Notes: generated by a model not told the origin, from the sequence alone. A stretch of DNA of 64,000 nt from Bacillota bacterium (GCA_023439545.1 JAEXNT010000019.1:58710-122709), one strand, 5' to 3'; counted from the stretch's first letter, positions 17,815-27,899 are shown. Numbers and translations: made by a program.

Positions 17815-19740
17815 ATGAACCAGAAAAATAGCGAAACAGAATCCCGGTCACAGTTTATAACCGGTTACGACCTGCATCTTTTCAACGAGGGCAGTCACCA
17901 TAAAATATTCGAAAAGCTCGGTGCACACCCGGCGATACAGGGCGGTCAAAGCGGGACCCACTTCGCTGTCTGGGCTCCATCGGCTCAAAGCGTCAGCCTC
18001 GTATGCAATTTCAACCACTGGGACGGCGGGGCGAATCCGATGAAAAGGCTCGACGATTCAGGGGTCTGGGAAGTCTTTATCCCGGATATTGCTCCGGGCG
18101 AAGTTTACAAGTATGAAATCAGGACACCCTCGGGCGAGTTGATACAAAAAGCCGATCCATACGCTTTTTACAGCGAACTCCGGCCCGGTACGGCTTCGAT
18201 AGTATGCGACCTTGATAATTATGAATGGCGCGACAACGAATGGATAAGCGCGAGAGATTCCGGCAGCACATTTGACAAGCCCATTTCCATATATGAAGTA
18301 CATCTCGGCTCATGGGTGCGGTCGGAAGACGGCAGCTTTTTGTCGTACAGGGATTATGCGGCAAGGCTTGTCGATTATGCCGCGGATATGGGCTATACCC
18401 ATATCGAGCTGCTTCCTGTAGCGGAGCATCCTCTCGACGATTCATGGGGCTACCAGGTGACAGGATATTATTCGGTCACAAGCCGGTACGGACGTCCGGA
18501 GGATTTCATGTATTTCGTGGATGAATGCCACGCGCGCGGGATCGGCGTCATAATGGACTGGGTTCCCGCTCATTTTCCGAAGGACGCATATGGTCTTGCG
18601 CGTTTTGACGGCACAGCGCTGTATGAACACAAGGATCCCCGCCTGGGAGAGCATCCCGACTGGGGAACGCTGATCTTCAATTATACGCGCCATGAAGTCC
18701 GGAATTTTCTCATTGCCAACGCTGTATTCTGGTTCGAAAAATACCATGTGGACGGTATCCGCGTAGATGCTGTAGCGTCCATGCTTTACCTGGATTACGG
18801 CAGGAAAAAGGGCCAGTGGATCCCGAACAAGTACGGGGGCAATCAGAACCTCGGCGCAGTAGAATTCCTCAAACAGCTCAATGCGACAGTATACGAATAT
18901 TTCCCGGGAATAATGATGATCGCCGAGGAGTCCACCTCCTGGCCGATGATAACGAAGCCTCCTTATACCGGCGGCCTGGGATTCACATATAAATGGAACA
19001 TGGGCTGGATGAACGATTACCTGCGATACGTCGGTATGGATCCGGTTTACCGCAAATATCACCAGAACCTGATCACTTTTTCCATTATGTATGCTATGTC
19101 GGAAAACTTTGTCCTAGTGTTGTCCCACGACGAAGTAGTGCACGGCAAGCGCTCGATGATCGGGAAAATGCCGGGAGACTATTGGCAGAAGTTTGCAGGC
19201 CTGAGAGTGACCTACGGTTATATGTACGGCCACCCGGGCAAGAAGCTGCTCTTCATGGGAAACGAATTCGGCCAGTTTATTGAATGGGACTTCCACAAAG
19301 GCCTGGACTGGAATCTGCTCGATTACGACAAGCACTCCGGTCTGAAGGACTATATGCGGGATCTGAACAGGCTTTATACCTCGGAAAAGGCAATGCACGA
19401 GGTGGATTTCAGTTATGACGGTTTCGAATGGATTGACTGCAACGACAGCGACCACAGTGTGATATCCTTTATCCGAAAAGGCCGTGATCCCGGCGATATC
19501 CTGGTCTTCATATGCAACTTCACTCCGGTGGTATATGACGACTACAGGTTAGGAGTGCCCTTTGAGGCATATTACAAAGAATTGCTCAACAGCGACGCCG
19601 AATTGTACGGCGGCAGCAACGTGGGCAATCTCGGAGGCGTTCGGGCGGACAGTATACAGCATATGCAGAAGCCGTATTCCATTAAAGTAAGGATCCCGCC
19701 GCTCGCAATGGTCGTGTTCAAGCCGGAGCCCGCTCAATAA
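17815..19740 (+). CDS. glgB: 1,4-alpha-glucan branching enzyme
   Basis: The 641-residue enzyme makes alpha-1,6 branches in glycogen. It has an N-terminal CBM48 (about 25-120), the GH13 barrel and a C-terminal all-beta domain. GH13 motifs are DWVPAHFP, GIRVDAVASM (nucleophile Asp), MIAEEST (acid/base Glu) and LSHDEVVHGK (third Asp). AAGGAG 6 nt upstream supports ATG 17815 over the one at 17794. The other glg genes are not in the window. Its 3' end overlaps the convergent solute-binding-protein gene by 7 bp. Confidence 0.95.
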   Translation: MNQKNSETESRSQFITGYDLHLFNEGSHHKIFEKLGAHPAIQGGQSGTHFAVWAPSAQSVSLVCNFNHWDGGANPMKRLDDSGVWEVFIPDIAPGEVYKYEIRTPSGELIQKADPYAFYSELRPGTASIVCDLDNYEWRDNEWISARDSGSTFDKPISIYEVHLGSWVRSEDGSFLSYRDYAARLVDYAADMGYTHIELLPVAEHPLDDSWGYQVTGYYSVTSRYGRPEDFMYFVDECHARGIGVIMDWVPAHFPKDAYGLARFDGTALYEHKDPRLGEHPDWGTLIFNYTRHEVRNFLIANAVFWFEKYHVDGIRVDAVASMLYLDYGRKKGQWIPNKYGGNQNLGAVEFLKQLNATVYEYFPGIMMIAEESTSWPMITKPPYTGGLGFTYKWNMGWMNDYLRYVGMDPVYRKYHQNLITFSIMYAMSENFVLVLSHDEVVHGKRSMIGKMPGDYWQKFAGLRVTYGYMYGHPGKKLLFMGNEFGQFIEWDFHKGLDWNLLDYDKHSGLKDYMRDLNRLYTSEKAMHEVDFSYDGFEWIDCNDSDHSVISFIRKGRDPGDILVFICNFTPVVYDDYRLGVPFEAYYKELLNSDAELYGGSNVGNLGGVRADSIQHMQKPYSIKVRIPPLAMVVFKPEPAQ

Positions 19741-21521
19741 CCTTTAATCCGCCGCCACTCGGCTATTTTCCGGGCCTGTTTGACGTTCCAATCGTATATT
19801 TCGTTGTAACCGAGGCTTTTAGCCCTGACAGCCATATCGTTATAAAGAGAGTCGAATTCTGCTTGATCCTTTGCAAATACCATCCTCCAGGAGTAGTTCC
19901 TGATAACGGTGGAGACCTGGCCTTTCTTTTGTTCCAGTGATTTGCCCATATTCTCCGGCGCATTACCTGTAAACACAGGGTCAGCTATGGCAAGCAGCCC
20001 GTTTTTTTCGAAATATTCCCGCGCTGTAAGTACGCCCATCTTTTCCCTCCACTGCGTAACGAGCACAGTGGGTCTGGTGTTGAGGCAGGAAGTCCAGAGA
20101 TGGAAATCGTACGCTTCACCCGTCTCAGGATTGATAGCGGTTGGCTGAATGGGGTCAATGTTCATCTGATTCTGCCCGTCCTTGAACGTTCCGCCGCCGA
20201 ATTCGGCAGGCACCGGTTCCGGGCTGTTCGGGAGCGTCTTCATACCGTACTCTGTCAGATAAGGTTTCCCGTCGCTTCCGATATCCCAGGTAAGGCCTCT
20301 GGGTCCTGTCCTGATCGTCTGGAACCCCTCGGGGGAATACATCCAGTTGATCAGCTGCATTATCCTCTCGGGATAGGCCGCACCGGCTCCGATCGAGATC
20401 AGCCTGTCGCCTCCGTACGGATTGTAACCCTGTGAATATACCTTCTCTTCTGTAAACGGCACAAGTCTGAAGCCTTTGCCCTGCGCCTGACGATCCTGGG
20501 TATTGTATATGCTGTCCATCCATGGGAACCATGAGAAAAGGATCTGTCCGTCTTTTAACTTATTAGTTACGTCCTCATATTTCTGTGATATGGAATCGGG
20601 GTCAAGAAGCCCCATCTGATTTGCATTGAAATACAACCTGAGACATTTGACATAGTAACCTCCCGGGTCCAACAGGCTTTGATATTCGTCGTCCCTCGCC
20701 GATACCAGGGCATATCCGATCGGGTTGAACCCGTCTGTCTCATCAAAGCCGTAAACATTGCAATATTGCTTGGCCAGGCACATCTTGTCGCTGTCCCAGT
20801 CGCTCCAAAGTGAAAACCCGTAGGTCGGCCAGCCGGTCTCGCTCTTCGGCTCCAACTGCTGCATCTGCCTTAGGATAGGCAGATAATCCTCTATCGTATC
20901 TATCCTGGGGAATCCAAGCTTTGCATACAGATCCCATCTAAGATCAGGCCCCCAGGTCATGTCCTCTCCTTCGGAAGGTCCGCCCGGCATGTTCGCCGCG
21001 TTGTAACCCAGTCCGTATACGGCGGTTCCTCCGCCTGAATTGATCCTGGCTTTTTCCAGAACCTTGGGATAGTTGGTCACTATCTCCCGGCCATATTTTC
21101 CAAGCAGCCCATTCTGGCCCATATCCAGAAGATATCCGCCCGATATGGAATCCAGGTATTTTGAATCATTATTACCGAATATAACGATGTCGCCAAGGTT
21201 CCCGGAAGCCAGCAGCGTTGAAAATTTAGCTTCGCCGCCTTCGACGTTTGAAGCGACCATATTCATCCTGATATTGAACTTGTCCCTCACGATCTTTCCG
21301 AACCAGCCCGACTGGATACCCGAATAGTTACCCAGCATGGTAAAAACATTGATATTGTATAATTCCATACCCGAAGGACTTTCCTGCACGGGTTGTCCGA
21401 CAGTGCCTGCCGCGGCCGTTTCTATGGCGTCGGTTATTTTTCCGCCGTTCGGGCCGGATACGCACGAGGTGAGACTCATTATCATCAAGAAAGCAATAAA
21501 ACAGGCCGAAAACCTCTTCAT
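19734..21521 (-). CDS. Sugar ABC transporter solute-binding lipoprotein (LipO type)
   Basis: The 595-residue protein has a lipoprotein signal ending TSCVSG (Cys about 20) and the long family-1 extracellular binding fold of LipO/YtcQ-type proteins (WFPWMD, YSPEGFQTIRTGPRGLTWD, INWMYSPEG). It would capture an oligosaccharide or plant-polymer fragment outside the cell. Its usual LplB/YtcP permeases are not in the window. A truncated YesN-like regulator and a YesM-like kinase lie upstream on the same strand. The start at 21521 follows GGGGGG. Confidence 0.85.
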   Translation of the reverse strand: MKRFSACFIAFLMIMSLTSCVSGPNGGKITDAIETAAAGTVGQPVQESPSGMELYNINVFTMLGNYSGIQSGWFGKIVRDKFNIRMNMVASNVEGGEAKFSTLLASGNLGDIVIFGNNDSKYLDSISGGYLLDMGQNGLLGKYGREIVTNYPKVLEKARINSGGGTAVYGLGYNAANMPGGPSEGEDMTWGPDLRWDLYAKLGFPRIDTIEDYLPILRQMQQLEPKSETGWPTYGFSLWSDWDSDKMCLAKQYCNVYGFDETDGFNPIGYALVSARDDEYQSLLDPGGYYVKCLRLYFNANQMGLLDPDSISQKYEDVTNKLKDGQILFSWFPWMDSIYNTQDRQAQGKGFRLVPFTEEKVYSQGYNPYGGDRLISIGAGAAYPERIMQLINWMYSPEGFQTIRTGPRGLTWDIGSDGKPYLTEYGMKTLPNSPEPVPAEFGGGTFKDGQNQMNIDPIQPTAINPETGEAYDFHLWTSCLNTRPTVLVTQWREKMGVLTAREYFEKNGLLAIADPVFTGNAPENMGKSLEQKKGQVSTVIRNYSWRMVFAKDQAEFDSLYNDMAVRAKSLGYNEIYDWNVKQARKIAEWRRIKGY

Positions 21522-21681
21522 CAAACGCCCCCCATATAACTGGTATTATCTTCGGTCAATTAATGGAGTCACTAAAAATCCCAATTACATAATATCAAAT
21601 AAACGGATACTTTAACATACATTTACGCTCAATGCGTCAGCACATAAGCGTTATTATAATGCTGCGCAGCAACCCCGAGTA

Positions 21682-21710
21682 TAAAAAGGGCCGCCCTCCC
21701 AGGCAGCCCC
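21682..21710 (-). terminator. Terminator of the YesM/YesN operon
   Basis: On the minus strand GGGCTGCC and GGGCGGCCC form a GC-rich stem with a 5-nt loop, followed by TTTTTA. It lies 11 bp after the response-regulator stop, so that stop is the natural end of the transcript. Confidence 0.8.
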
Positions 21711-21720
21711 CATGTGGCAG

Positions 21721-23130
21721 CTAAGTTATTTTGCAGCTAAAGCCGCGTCGCGAGCCGCCCCTGTCGAAGAAACCGTATACCTGCTCCTTCACGGAATCGT
21801 AGTCCGTCAGGTTCAATAAAGCCACACCCGCGGCTGCCTCTTCCTGCTCCTGCAGATTTGCGGCACGGAAAAGCAGCGAGGTTTCATTGAGCAGCCCGTA
21901 TAAAAAATTGGTGATCATGTTTTTATCGAGCCACTTGTTTTCATCGATCAGTCTGAACAATTCATCCAGCAGGCTGACGATTTTTTCGCTGTCCGCCGTC
22001 CTGAGGGCGTTCATGAGCTGCTTCGTGAAACTGTTTCCTTTAGCAAGGAATTCACCGGTTTTGGCCGCGTTATCCTGCTGCAGCACAGCCAGTTCGGAAT
22101 AGTCGACAGCCGGCGCTACCCCCCAGAAATGTGCAAAATCGAGCGCTTCCCTGGCCTGCCGGCTTGCGCGGTACAATTCTGCCGTGCCTTCCACAGGCGC
22201 CCCTATCCCTGTAATGGTGGATACGCCTCTTTTACTGTAATAATCGTAAATGGTTCTTGCCGCATGCTGCAGGACGTCGGAGGACATATCCCTCTGAAGG
22301 GCCAAAACGAAAAGCGTCCTCGCGTCTTCAGTTACCGCGGTGGCAAAATTGACGCCTGCTTTTACGAGGTCGGACCTAAGTCCGGCGTCTGCCCCCTCCA
22401 GATCGACGACCAGATCTGCTTTCTCCATACGGTCGACAATCCCCGGACGATCAACCTCTCCCGCGTGGCCGGCTTTACCTGAATGGCCGGCTTTACCTGA
22501 ATGGTCGGCTGCACCCGCGTGGTCGGCTGCCATACGAGCCGGATCGCCTTGCAAGACTTCCACGGCAATTACTGAATAAATTCCGTTCGAAGGAAGTATG
22601 CCGAGAGATGACGCCTGCTTTGCAATATCTTTGAAGGCGGTATCCCCGGAGGCTTTATCGTCCAGAAGCCCAAGCAGCAGTTCCCTCCTGACGGCAACGA
22701 AGCTCTCGTCCAACAGTTCCTTCTGCATCTTGTGTTCTTCCTTTTTTTTAGCGTCGCTCACGCATTCGTCCGCAACTTTTTTCAGTACCTCCAGTAACTC
22801 TTCTTCCTCAACCGGCTTGAGTATGTACGCATTTGCATTCATATTTATAGCTTCCCTGGCCAGTTTGAAATCGTCATATCCCGTCAGGATGATTATCTTG
22901 ACGTCCGGGATGAATTGCCTGATGCTCTGGCTCATTTTCAATCCATCCATACCGGGCATTTTAATATCCGTAATTATTATATCCGGGCGAAGCACGCGGG
23001 CCTTATCGATCCCTTCAAAGCCGTCGCAGGCCGCTCCTGACAGATCGATCCCGAGGCTCTCCCAGTCCAGGAAATCCATCAGGCCTTCTCTTTCCCACTT
23101 CTCATCCTCAACAATCAGTAAATTCAGCAC
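21721..23130 (-). CDS. YesN-type response regulator lacking its AraC DNA-binding domain
   Basis: The 469-residue protein has a receiver domain (about 1-125; DDE-type acidic pocket IVEDE, phospho-Asp in IITDIKMPG, Lys in YILKPVEEEE), a long linker, and the middle domain common to YesN proteins. It ends at VYGFFDRGGSRRGFSCKIT, just where the about 100-residue AraC helix-turn-helix should start. A terminator follows immediately, so no split domain is available. A repeat block of about 18-bp units sits in the linker. GTG at 23130 follows GGGGG by 8 nt and does not overlap the kinase. Confidence 0.85.
   Translation of the reverse strand: MLNLLIVEDEKWEREGLMDFLDWESLGIDLSGAACDGFEGIDKARVLRPDIIITDIKMPGMDGLKMSQSIRQFIPDVKIIILTGYDDFKLAREAINMNANAYILKPVEEEELLEVLKKVADECVSDAKKKEEHKMQKELLDESFVAVRRELLLGLLDDKASGDTAFKDIAKQASSLGILPSNGIYSVIAVEVLQGDPARMAADHAGAADHSGKAGHSGKAGHAGEVDRPGIVDRMEKADLVVDLEGADAGLRSDLVKAGVNFATAVTEDARTLFVLALQRDMSSDVLQHAARTIYDYYSKRGVSTITGIGAPVEGTAELYRASRQAREALDFAHFWGVAPAVDYSELAVLQQDNAAKTGEFLAKGNSFTKQLMNALRTADSEKIVSLLDELFRLIDENKWLDKNMITNFLYGLLNETSLLFRAANLQEQEEAAAGVALLNLTDYDSVKEQVYGFFDRGGSRRGFSCKIT
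22434..22536. repeat. 18-bp tandem repeats within the response-regulator gene
   Basis: About four units of the kind atGGCCGGCTTTACCTGA encode an (A/G)(D/G)HxGKAG-like low-complexity stretch in the linker after the receiver domain. Confidence 0.75.
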
Positions 23131-23131
23131 T

Positions 23132-24922
23132 TTAAAAACCCCCTGCATCGATGGTTATGGTAAACTGGGCCCCTATCCCCGGCCTGCTGAAAACTTCGAA
23201 TGTATGGCCCTTTTCATAATATGCACGCAGTCTTTCGATCACATTTTTAATGGCATAACCGCCGCCGGTCCTTTCGACTTTACCCGCTGAAACGTCGGAC
23301 AGCGTCCGGCTGTCCATACCGACGCCGTCGTCTATAACCTGCAAAACCAGATCGCCGTCCTTCAGTTCAACCCTGATGATCAACGTTCCGTGCGCGCGTT
23401 TCGGTTCGATGCCATGGTTCAGGGCGTTCTCAACAAGCGGCTGCAGAAGGTTCTTCATTATCATGCAGCCCATAGCTTCCTCATCCAGTCTATACTCCAC
23501 ATCGAACATATCGCCGAACCGTATTTTCTGTATCTGAAGATAGGCTTTCACCATCTCTATCTCATCCTTGACGGCTATGGCAGTACCGCCCTTGCTCAGC
23601 ACCAGCCTGTAATATTTTGCAAGCGAGTTCGAAATGCGTATGACCTCGTCCTGTATTCCTCTCCTGCCTACCCAGGATATGGTTGCCAGAGTATTGTAAA
23701 GGAAATGCGGATTGATCTGGGCTTCCAGCGCTTTCAATTCCGCATCGCGCTCAAGCAGCTGGATCTTGTAGACAGTTTCCACGAGCTCGTGTATCCTACC
23801 CGTCATGTGGTTGAAATTCAATGCCAGCTCGCCGAATTCATCCGTTGCGTTGACAGGTACGGAAACGTCGAGGTTGTTCTCCTTGACCTGTTTCATGGCC
23901 TTGACGAGTATTTTCAGCCTTCTGAGCAAGGCGTTGGTTATGAAGTAGATAATAAAACCCAGAAGTACCGATAATACTGATAATACGATGAGCAGGTTCG
24001 CTATCGACGCCCTGGCGTCACTGTTGAAATTCTCCACGGGGAATATGCCCACAATGCTGCAGCCTATATCCTCCACCGGTGTGTTGATGACTATGGACTG
24101 CCTGCCATTGAGATCCTCAAGCCTGTTGGCGGCGTTATTATTGTCGAAGCCGGTAATGCCTACTGCGGACACGTTCTTTAGATACAGGTCCGGTATGTTG
24201 TTCGATACGATGGTACCTTCCGAATTAACGACAAATATCTGGCCCCACTTACTCATGATGGTGTCTCTCAGCATATCGAACAGCAGGTTCTCCCTGACTT
24301 CTATCTCAACCGTGCCTATACTTGCTTCCGAAGCTGAAACAGGCGAAAGTATCGAGCCTGAATACGAAAATACCTGATCAGGTTCATCCAACCCGGTCCT
24401 CAGTACGTTCCCCAGGGAGCAATGGGCTGTAACCCATCCGCCCCCTTTATGAATGGAGCTCTCAACCTCCCCGAACTTTTCGGGTGAGTCGTCCTTCCTT
24501 ATACTGTAATAGCTGCCGGTCATTTCGGTAAAGATCGTCCTTGGCGTAAATATCCTGATTGAATAGATAAGGTTGTTCTGGCTGTGTACGTTTTCGAGCA
24601 TCGGGGAGATGTCGAACTGGAAATCCTTGAGTCTGTCGTTTTCCTTCTCATATTCGTAATAAAAAACGGACTGCACGGAATCGTTCGTTGTAATGATCTG
24701 GGTGATGTTCTCTATCAGCTTAACCTTTTGCAGGATGCTGGCGCGGGTCTGCAGGAGGTTTCTCTCCATAACCATTTTCGCCTGCGATATCGAGTCGTCG
24801 GAGGATTTCATATAGAAATACATGCCAAAAAAGGCCATAGGAATAATAAGGACCAGATAATAGGCGAGTATGAACTTCCAGCTGACACTCAGGTTCCTTA
24901 AGAAAAGAGGAATCCTTTTCAC
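23132..24922 (-). CDS. YesM-type sensor histidine kinase
   Basis: The 596-residue membrane kinase has TM1 (about 15-37), an extracellular Cache-like sensor (about 38-300), TM2 (about 305-325), HAMP (about 327-380), a His_kinase dimerisation domain with NPHFLYNTLATISW (phospho-acceptor His) and a HATPase_c domain (NALNHGI, DDGVGMD, GGGYAIKNV). The GTG start follows AGGAGA. The response-regulator gene starts right at its end, so the pair is one operon. It probably senses a sugar signal for the downstream solute-binding-protein gene. Confidence 0.93.
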   Translation of the reverse strand: MKRIPLFLRNLSVSWKFILAYYLVLIIPMAFFGMYFYMKSSDDSISQAKMVMERNLLQTRASILQKVKLIENITQIITTNDSVQSVFYYEYEKENDRLKDFQFDISPMLENVHSQNNLIYSIRIFTPRTIFTEMTGSYYSIRKDDSPEKFGEVESSIHKGGGWVTAHCSLGNVLRTGLDEPDQVFSYSGSILSPVSASEASIGTVEIEVRENLLFDMLRDTIMSKWGQIFVVNSEGTIVSNNIPDLYLKNVSAVGITGFDNNNAANRLEDLNGRQSIVINTPVEDIGCSIVGIFPVENFNSDARASIANLLIVLSVLSVLLGFIIYFITNALLRRLKILVKAMKQVKENNLDVSVPVNATDEFGELALNFNHMTGRIHELVETVYKIQLLERDAELKALEAQINPHFLYNTLATISWVGRRGIQDEVIRISNSLAKYYRLVLSKGGTAIAVKDEIEMVKAYLQIQKIRFGDMFDVEYRLDEEAMGCMIMKNLLQPLVENALNHGIEPKRAHGTLIIRVELKDGDLVLQVIDDGVGMDSRTLSDVSAGKVERTGGGYAIKNVIERLRAYYEKGHTFEVFSRPGIGAQFTITIDAGGF

Positions 24923-25028
24923 ATCTTTCTCCTACAATTCAGCCGTGAATCATTATGTATCTATAAGTATATCAGAGAAGACGGATATGGACAAGAAAAT
25001 CCAGTTAACTATGGGAAAAGGTAGAAGG

Positions 25029-25772
25029 CTAATTGAATAGTTTCGACAGCTCCTCGTACTTGTCGTGCGTCAGAAGAGCATCCTTATCGATACCCTCAAG
25101 CTTCACTATGTAGGTCCACCGGCCGTACGGATAGATTTTACTGACCGCGCCGAGGTTTATTATGTAAGATTTGTGGCATCTGAAGAACAGGTCGCCATCC
25201 AGTTTCTCCTCGATCTCGCTCAAGCCCTCGGAGGTCGAAAAACGGTCGTTCCGGGTATAAATGACCGTACTCCTGTCTTCTCGCTGTATGAGTACGATAT
25301 CCTTGACGTCGACGAGACTTATGCTATCCCTGTTGCGGATCATTAGCTTCTGCGGCGCCCCGGTATTGCCGTGCGGCCTGTTGACAACTGAAACGTCGGG
25401 CTTGGCTGCATTTATGTTCTTGATACGGTCTAACGTCTGGTTGAGCCTTTCCACCCTGAAGGGTTTGACAAGGTAATCGAAAGCATACACCTCAAAGGCC
25501 TCGGGCATGTACTCGTCATGTGCCGTGGCAAAAATAATGATTGTTTTAGGTTCTATGTCGGAAATCCTTTTTGCACATTCTACGCCGCTGAGCCCGGGCA
25601 TTTCCACATCGAGGAATACCACAGCGGGACGCAGGGCTTCAAAAAGGCGGAGAGCGGTTTCACCATCCCCCGCCTCGCCTGCTGCTTCAAAATCACCGGC
25701 TTTTTCAATGGCTTTTTTTATCACAAGCCGCATACCCGGCTCATCATCGGCAATCAGCACTCTGATGCTCAA
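25029..25772 (-). CDS. LytTR family response regulator
   Basis: The 247-residue protein has a receiver domain (about 1-120; ADDEPG, phospho-Asp in VVFLDVEMPG, Lys in YLVKPF) and a LytTR DNA-binding domain (about 145-245; IRNRDSISLVDVKDIVLIQ, FFRCHKSYIINL, KYEEL). This matches AgrA/LytR regulators. A GHKL kinase at 28013-28885 on the same strand is the likely partner, although three genes lie between. The targets are unknown. Confidence 0.92.
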   Translation of the reverse strand: MSIRVLIADDEPGMRLVIKKAIEKAGDFEAAGEAGDGETALRLFEALRPAVVFLDVEMPGLSGVECAKRISDIEPKTIIIFATAHDEYMPEAFEVYAFDYLVKPFRVERLNQTLDRIKNINAAKPDVSVVNRPHGNTGAPQKLMIRNRDSISLVDVKDIVLIQREDRSTVIYTRNDRFSTSEGLSEIEEKLDGDLFFRCHKSYIINLGAVSKIYPYGRWTYIVKLEGIDKDALLTHDKYEELSKLFN

Positions 25773-25775
25773 GTA

Positions 25776-26312
25776 TCACCACCGGCCCCTTCTGAAGCAT
25801 TTTGGCCTGCCGAGCACCTCAGCCATTATGATGCCGGATAAAAGATTATCTTCGCTGAAATTCAACTTCAGCTGCTTTTCATAGTTATCAGGCGCCTTAC
25901 CCCGGATCGGCGCAGAAGCAGCTTCTGTTATGCCGGTATTGGCATTGGTATTGGCGCCGGTAATTATACCGGAATCGGAATCTGCGCCGGCTGTCCGCGC
26001 CGCACCTGCTGCGTTCACGGCCCCCGAAGCCGCAGAGCCCCGTCCCGGGACGGGATCGTCAGGCGCCTCCCGGTAAACTTCAGAATCCGGTCGTAAGCCG
26101 GTTTTGTCTGGAGAGACGACCGCCCCGGACTGCCGCGGGCCTCTCCCTGCCGCAGGAGCGGCATTGTTGGGAGTGACCCGGAATATCTGCATATTTTTCT
26201 GCTGCGACTGCAGAGGGCTCATGCGGTCTGACCGCATCAACTGTTCCGCCTGTATCAGCGCACCCCTGGCAGCTTGTTCGAGAATGCCGAAATTGCTATA
26301 ATTGGATTGCAT
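25776..26312 (-). CDS. Hypothetical Ala/Gly-rich protein
   Basis: The 178-residue protein has a short conserved-looking N-terminus (YSNFGILEQAARGALIQAEQLM), a long Ala/Gly/Asn low-complexity middle (TGANTNANTGI) and a conserved-looking end (KLNFSEDNLLSGIIMAEVLGRPK). The ends resemble parts of a real protein joined by a variable linker. AGGAAGG precedes the ATG. It lies 3 bp from the LytTR gene and 29 bp from floA, so it is probably in their operon. Unrecognised. Confidence 0.6.
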   Translation of the reverse strand: MQSNYSNFGILEQAARGALIQAEQLMRSDRMSPLQSQQKNMQIFRVTPNNAAPAAGRGPRQSGAVVSPDKTGLRPDSEVYREAPDDPVPGRGSAASGAVNAAGAARTAGADSDSGIITGANTNANTGITEAASAPIRGKAPDNYEKQLKLNFSEDNLLSGIIMAEVLGRPKCFRRGRW

Positions 26313-26341
26313 TATATCGCCCTTCCTGATATACTTACAGA

Positions 26342-27334
26342 CTATTTCCTGGTTACACTTTCATTTGTATCCGGTTTGTTCACCTTTGAAATGGAATCCC
26401 TCATCTGCGTATCCGCGATCATATTCTGCATGTTGTAGTAATCCATTACGCCAAGCTTCCCGCTGTTGAGAGCGCTTGCCATGGCCTTCGGCACCTCGGC
26501 CTCGGATTCCACGACCTTGGCGCGCATTTCCTGAACAAGAGCCTTCATTTCCTGCTCCTTTGCAACTGCCATTGCGCGCCTTTCCTCGGCTTTTGCCTGG
26601 GCTATGTTCTTGTCCGCTTCCGCCTGCAGTGTCAGCAGCTGCGCGCCGATATTCCTGCCTACGTCGACGTCCGCGATATCGATTGAAAGTATCTCATAAG
26701 CCGTACCTGCATCAAGACCCTTGCTGAGCACGGTCCGCGAAATGGAATCCGGGTTCTCGAGCACATCCTTGTGCGACTGCGAACTGCCGACCGTCGTTAC
26801 GATACCTTCTCCGACCCTGGCAATGATCGTCGCTTCGCCGGCGCCGCCTATGAGCCTGTCAAGATTGGTTCTTACAGTTACCCTTGCCTTGACGAGAAGC
26901 TCTATACCATCCTTTGCAACCGCCGAGATGTTCGGCGTCTCTATGACCTTCGGATTGACGCTCATCTTAACGGCTTCCAGTACGTCCCTGCCTGCCAGAT
27001 CGATAGCTGCCGCCCTGACGAATTGCAGGTTCATATCGGCTCTGTGTGCCGCGATCAAAGCATTTACCACCTTGTCGACATTACCCCCGGCCAGGTAGTG
27101 CGCTTCAAGCTGGTTGACATTGAGATCGAGTCCGGCTTTGGACGCCTTTATGAGAGGCAGTATGATCTTGGCCGGGCTGACCCTTCTCAGGCGCATGCCT
27201 ATGAGCGTGAAAATGCCTACCCTTACACCGGCTGCAAAGGCCGAGATCCAAAGTCCCACCGGGATGAAAGTAAAGAAGATCGCCAGAAAAATAAATACGA
27301 CGATAACAATTAAAGCAATTAAAAAGTATTGCAT
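26342..27334 (-). CDS. floA: Flotillin-like membrane protein FloA
   Basis: The 330-residue protein has an N-terminal membrane hairpin (about 5-45). It then matches the UPF0365/FloA family, including RRVSPAKIILPLIKASKAGL, KDGIELLVKARVTVRTNLDRL and EAKAEERRAMAVAKEQEM. FloA forms functional membrane microdomains. The start at 27334 follows GGAAAGGGG by about 7 nt. The adjacent NfeD gene is the usual partner, as in Bacillus yqeZ-yqfA. Confidence 0.95.
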   Translation of the reverse strand: MQYFLIALIVIVVFIFLAIFFTFIPVGLWISAFAAGVRVGIFTLIGMRLRRVSPAKIILPLIKASKAGLDLNVNQLEAHYLAGGNVDKVVNALIAAHRADMNLQFVRAAAIDLAGRDVLEAVKMSVNPKVIETPNISAVAKDGIELLVKARVTVRTNLDRLIGGAGEATIIARVGEGIVTTVGSSQSHKDVLENPDSISRTVLSKGLDAGTAYEILSIDIADVDVGRNIGAQLLTLQAEADKNIAQAKAEERRAMAVAKEQEMKALVQEMRAKVVESEAEVPKAMASALNSGKLGVMDYYNMQNMIADTQMRDSISKVNKPDTNESVTRK

Positions 27335-27389
27335 ATATTTACCCCTTTCCAATATTATTATTTACCTGTAAATTCATTTCAACACCGAA

Positions 27390-27899
27390 TTACGAAACGC
27401 TTGATTTTTGAACCACTACGATTCTATGACCTTCGACTTTGGTTATTATGACCGTAGAGTCCTTGGGAATGAATTCACCTTCCGATACCACGTCCAGCTT
27501 GACTCCGCTGAAATCAGCCGTACCGGACGGCCTTAACACGGTCAGGGTCTTTCCTTCGCTGCCTATGAAATATTTGAGATCGTCCGACCCCGTGAAACCC
27601 ATATCGTCATCCAGCGATGCATTAAGTACAAGGCGCCTCGCAAGATGGCCCTTTGTTGCCGACTGCAGCACTATCATAAAAGCTATGCCGAGTATGGCAA
27701 GAAGAATCACTATCATAATAAGCGCCTGCAGCGGAGTTTTGGCAGTCAGTATGACGCCGGCTACGAGCAGTATGGCGCCTATGATACCGGGCGCCCCGAT
27801 TCCCGGATGGAACATTTCTACTATTATGAAAATAAGCCCTGCGATTATGCATACCCACGGAAGCCAGACCAATCCGGCAAGCATCATCGAAAAATCCAT
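27390..27899 (-). CDS. NfeD family membrane protein
   Basis: The 169-residue protein is the short NfeD form without the ClpP-like protease part. It has four hydrophobic segments (about 4-30, 38-50, 58-80 and further) and the C-terminal OB-fold (GSEGKTLTVLRPSG, GEFIPKDSTVIITKVEGHRIVV). NfeD OB domains are thought to serve FloA-like stomatin or flotillin partners. AGGAGGTG precedes the ATG. It forms an operon with floA. Confidence 0.93.
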   Translation of the reverse strand: MDFSMMLAGLVWLPWVCIIAGLIFIIVEMFHPGIGAPGIIGAILLVAGVILTAKTPLQALIMIVILLAILGIAFMIVLQSATKGHLARRLVLNASLDDDMGFTGSDDLKYFIGSEGKTLTVLRPSGTADFSGVKLDVVSEGEFIPKDSTVIITKVEGHRIVVVQKSSVS

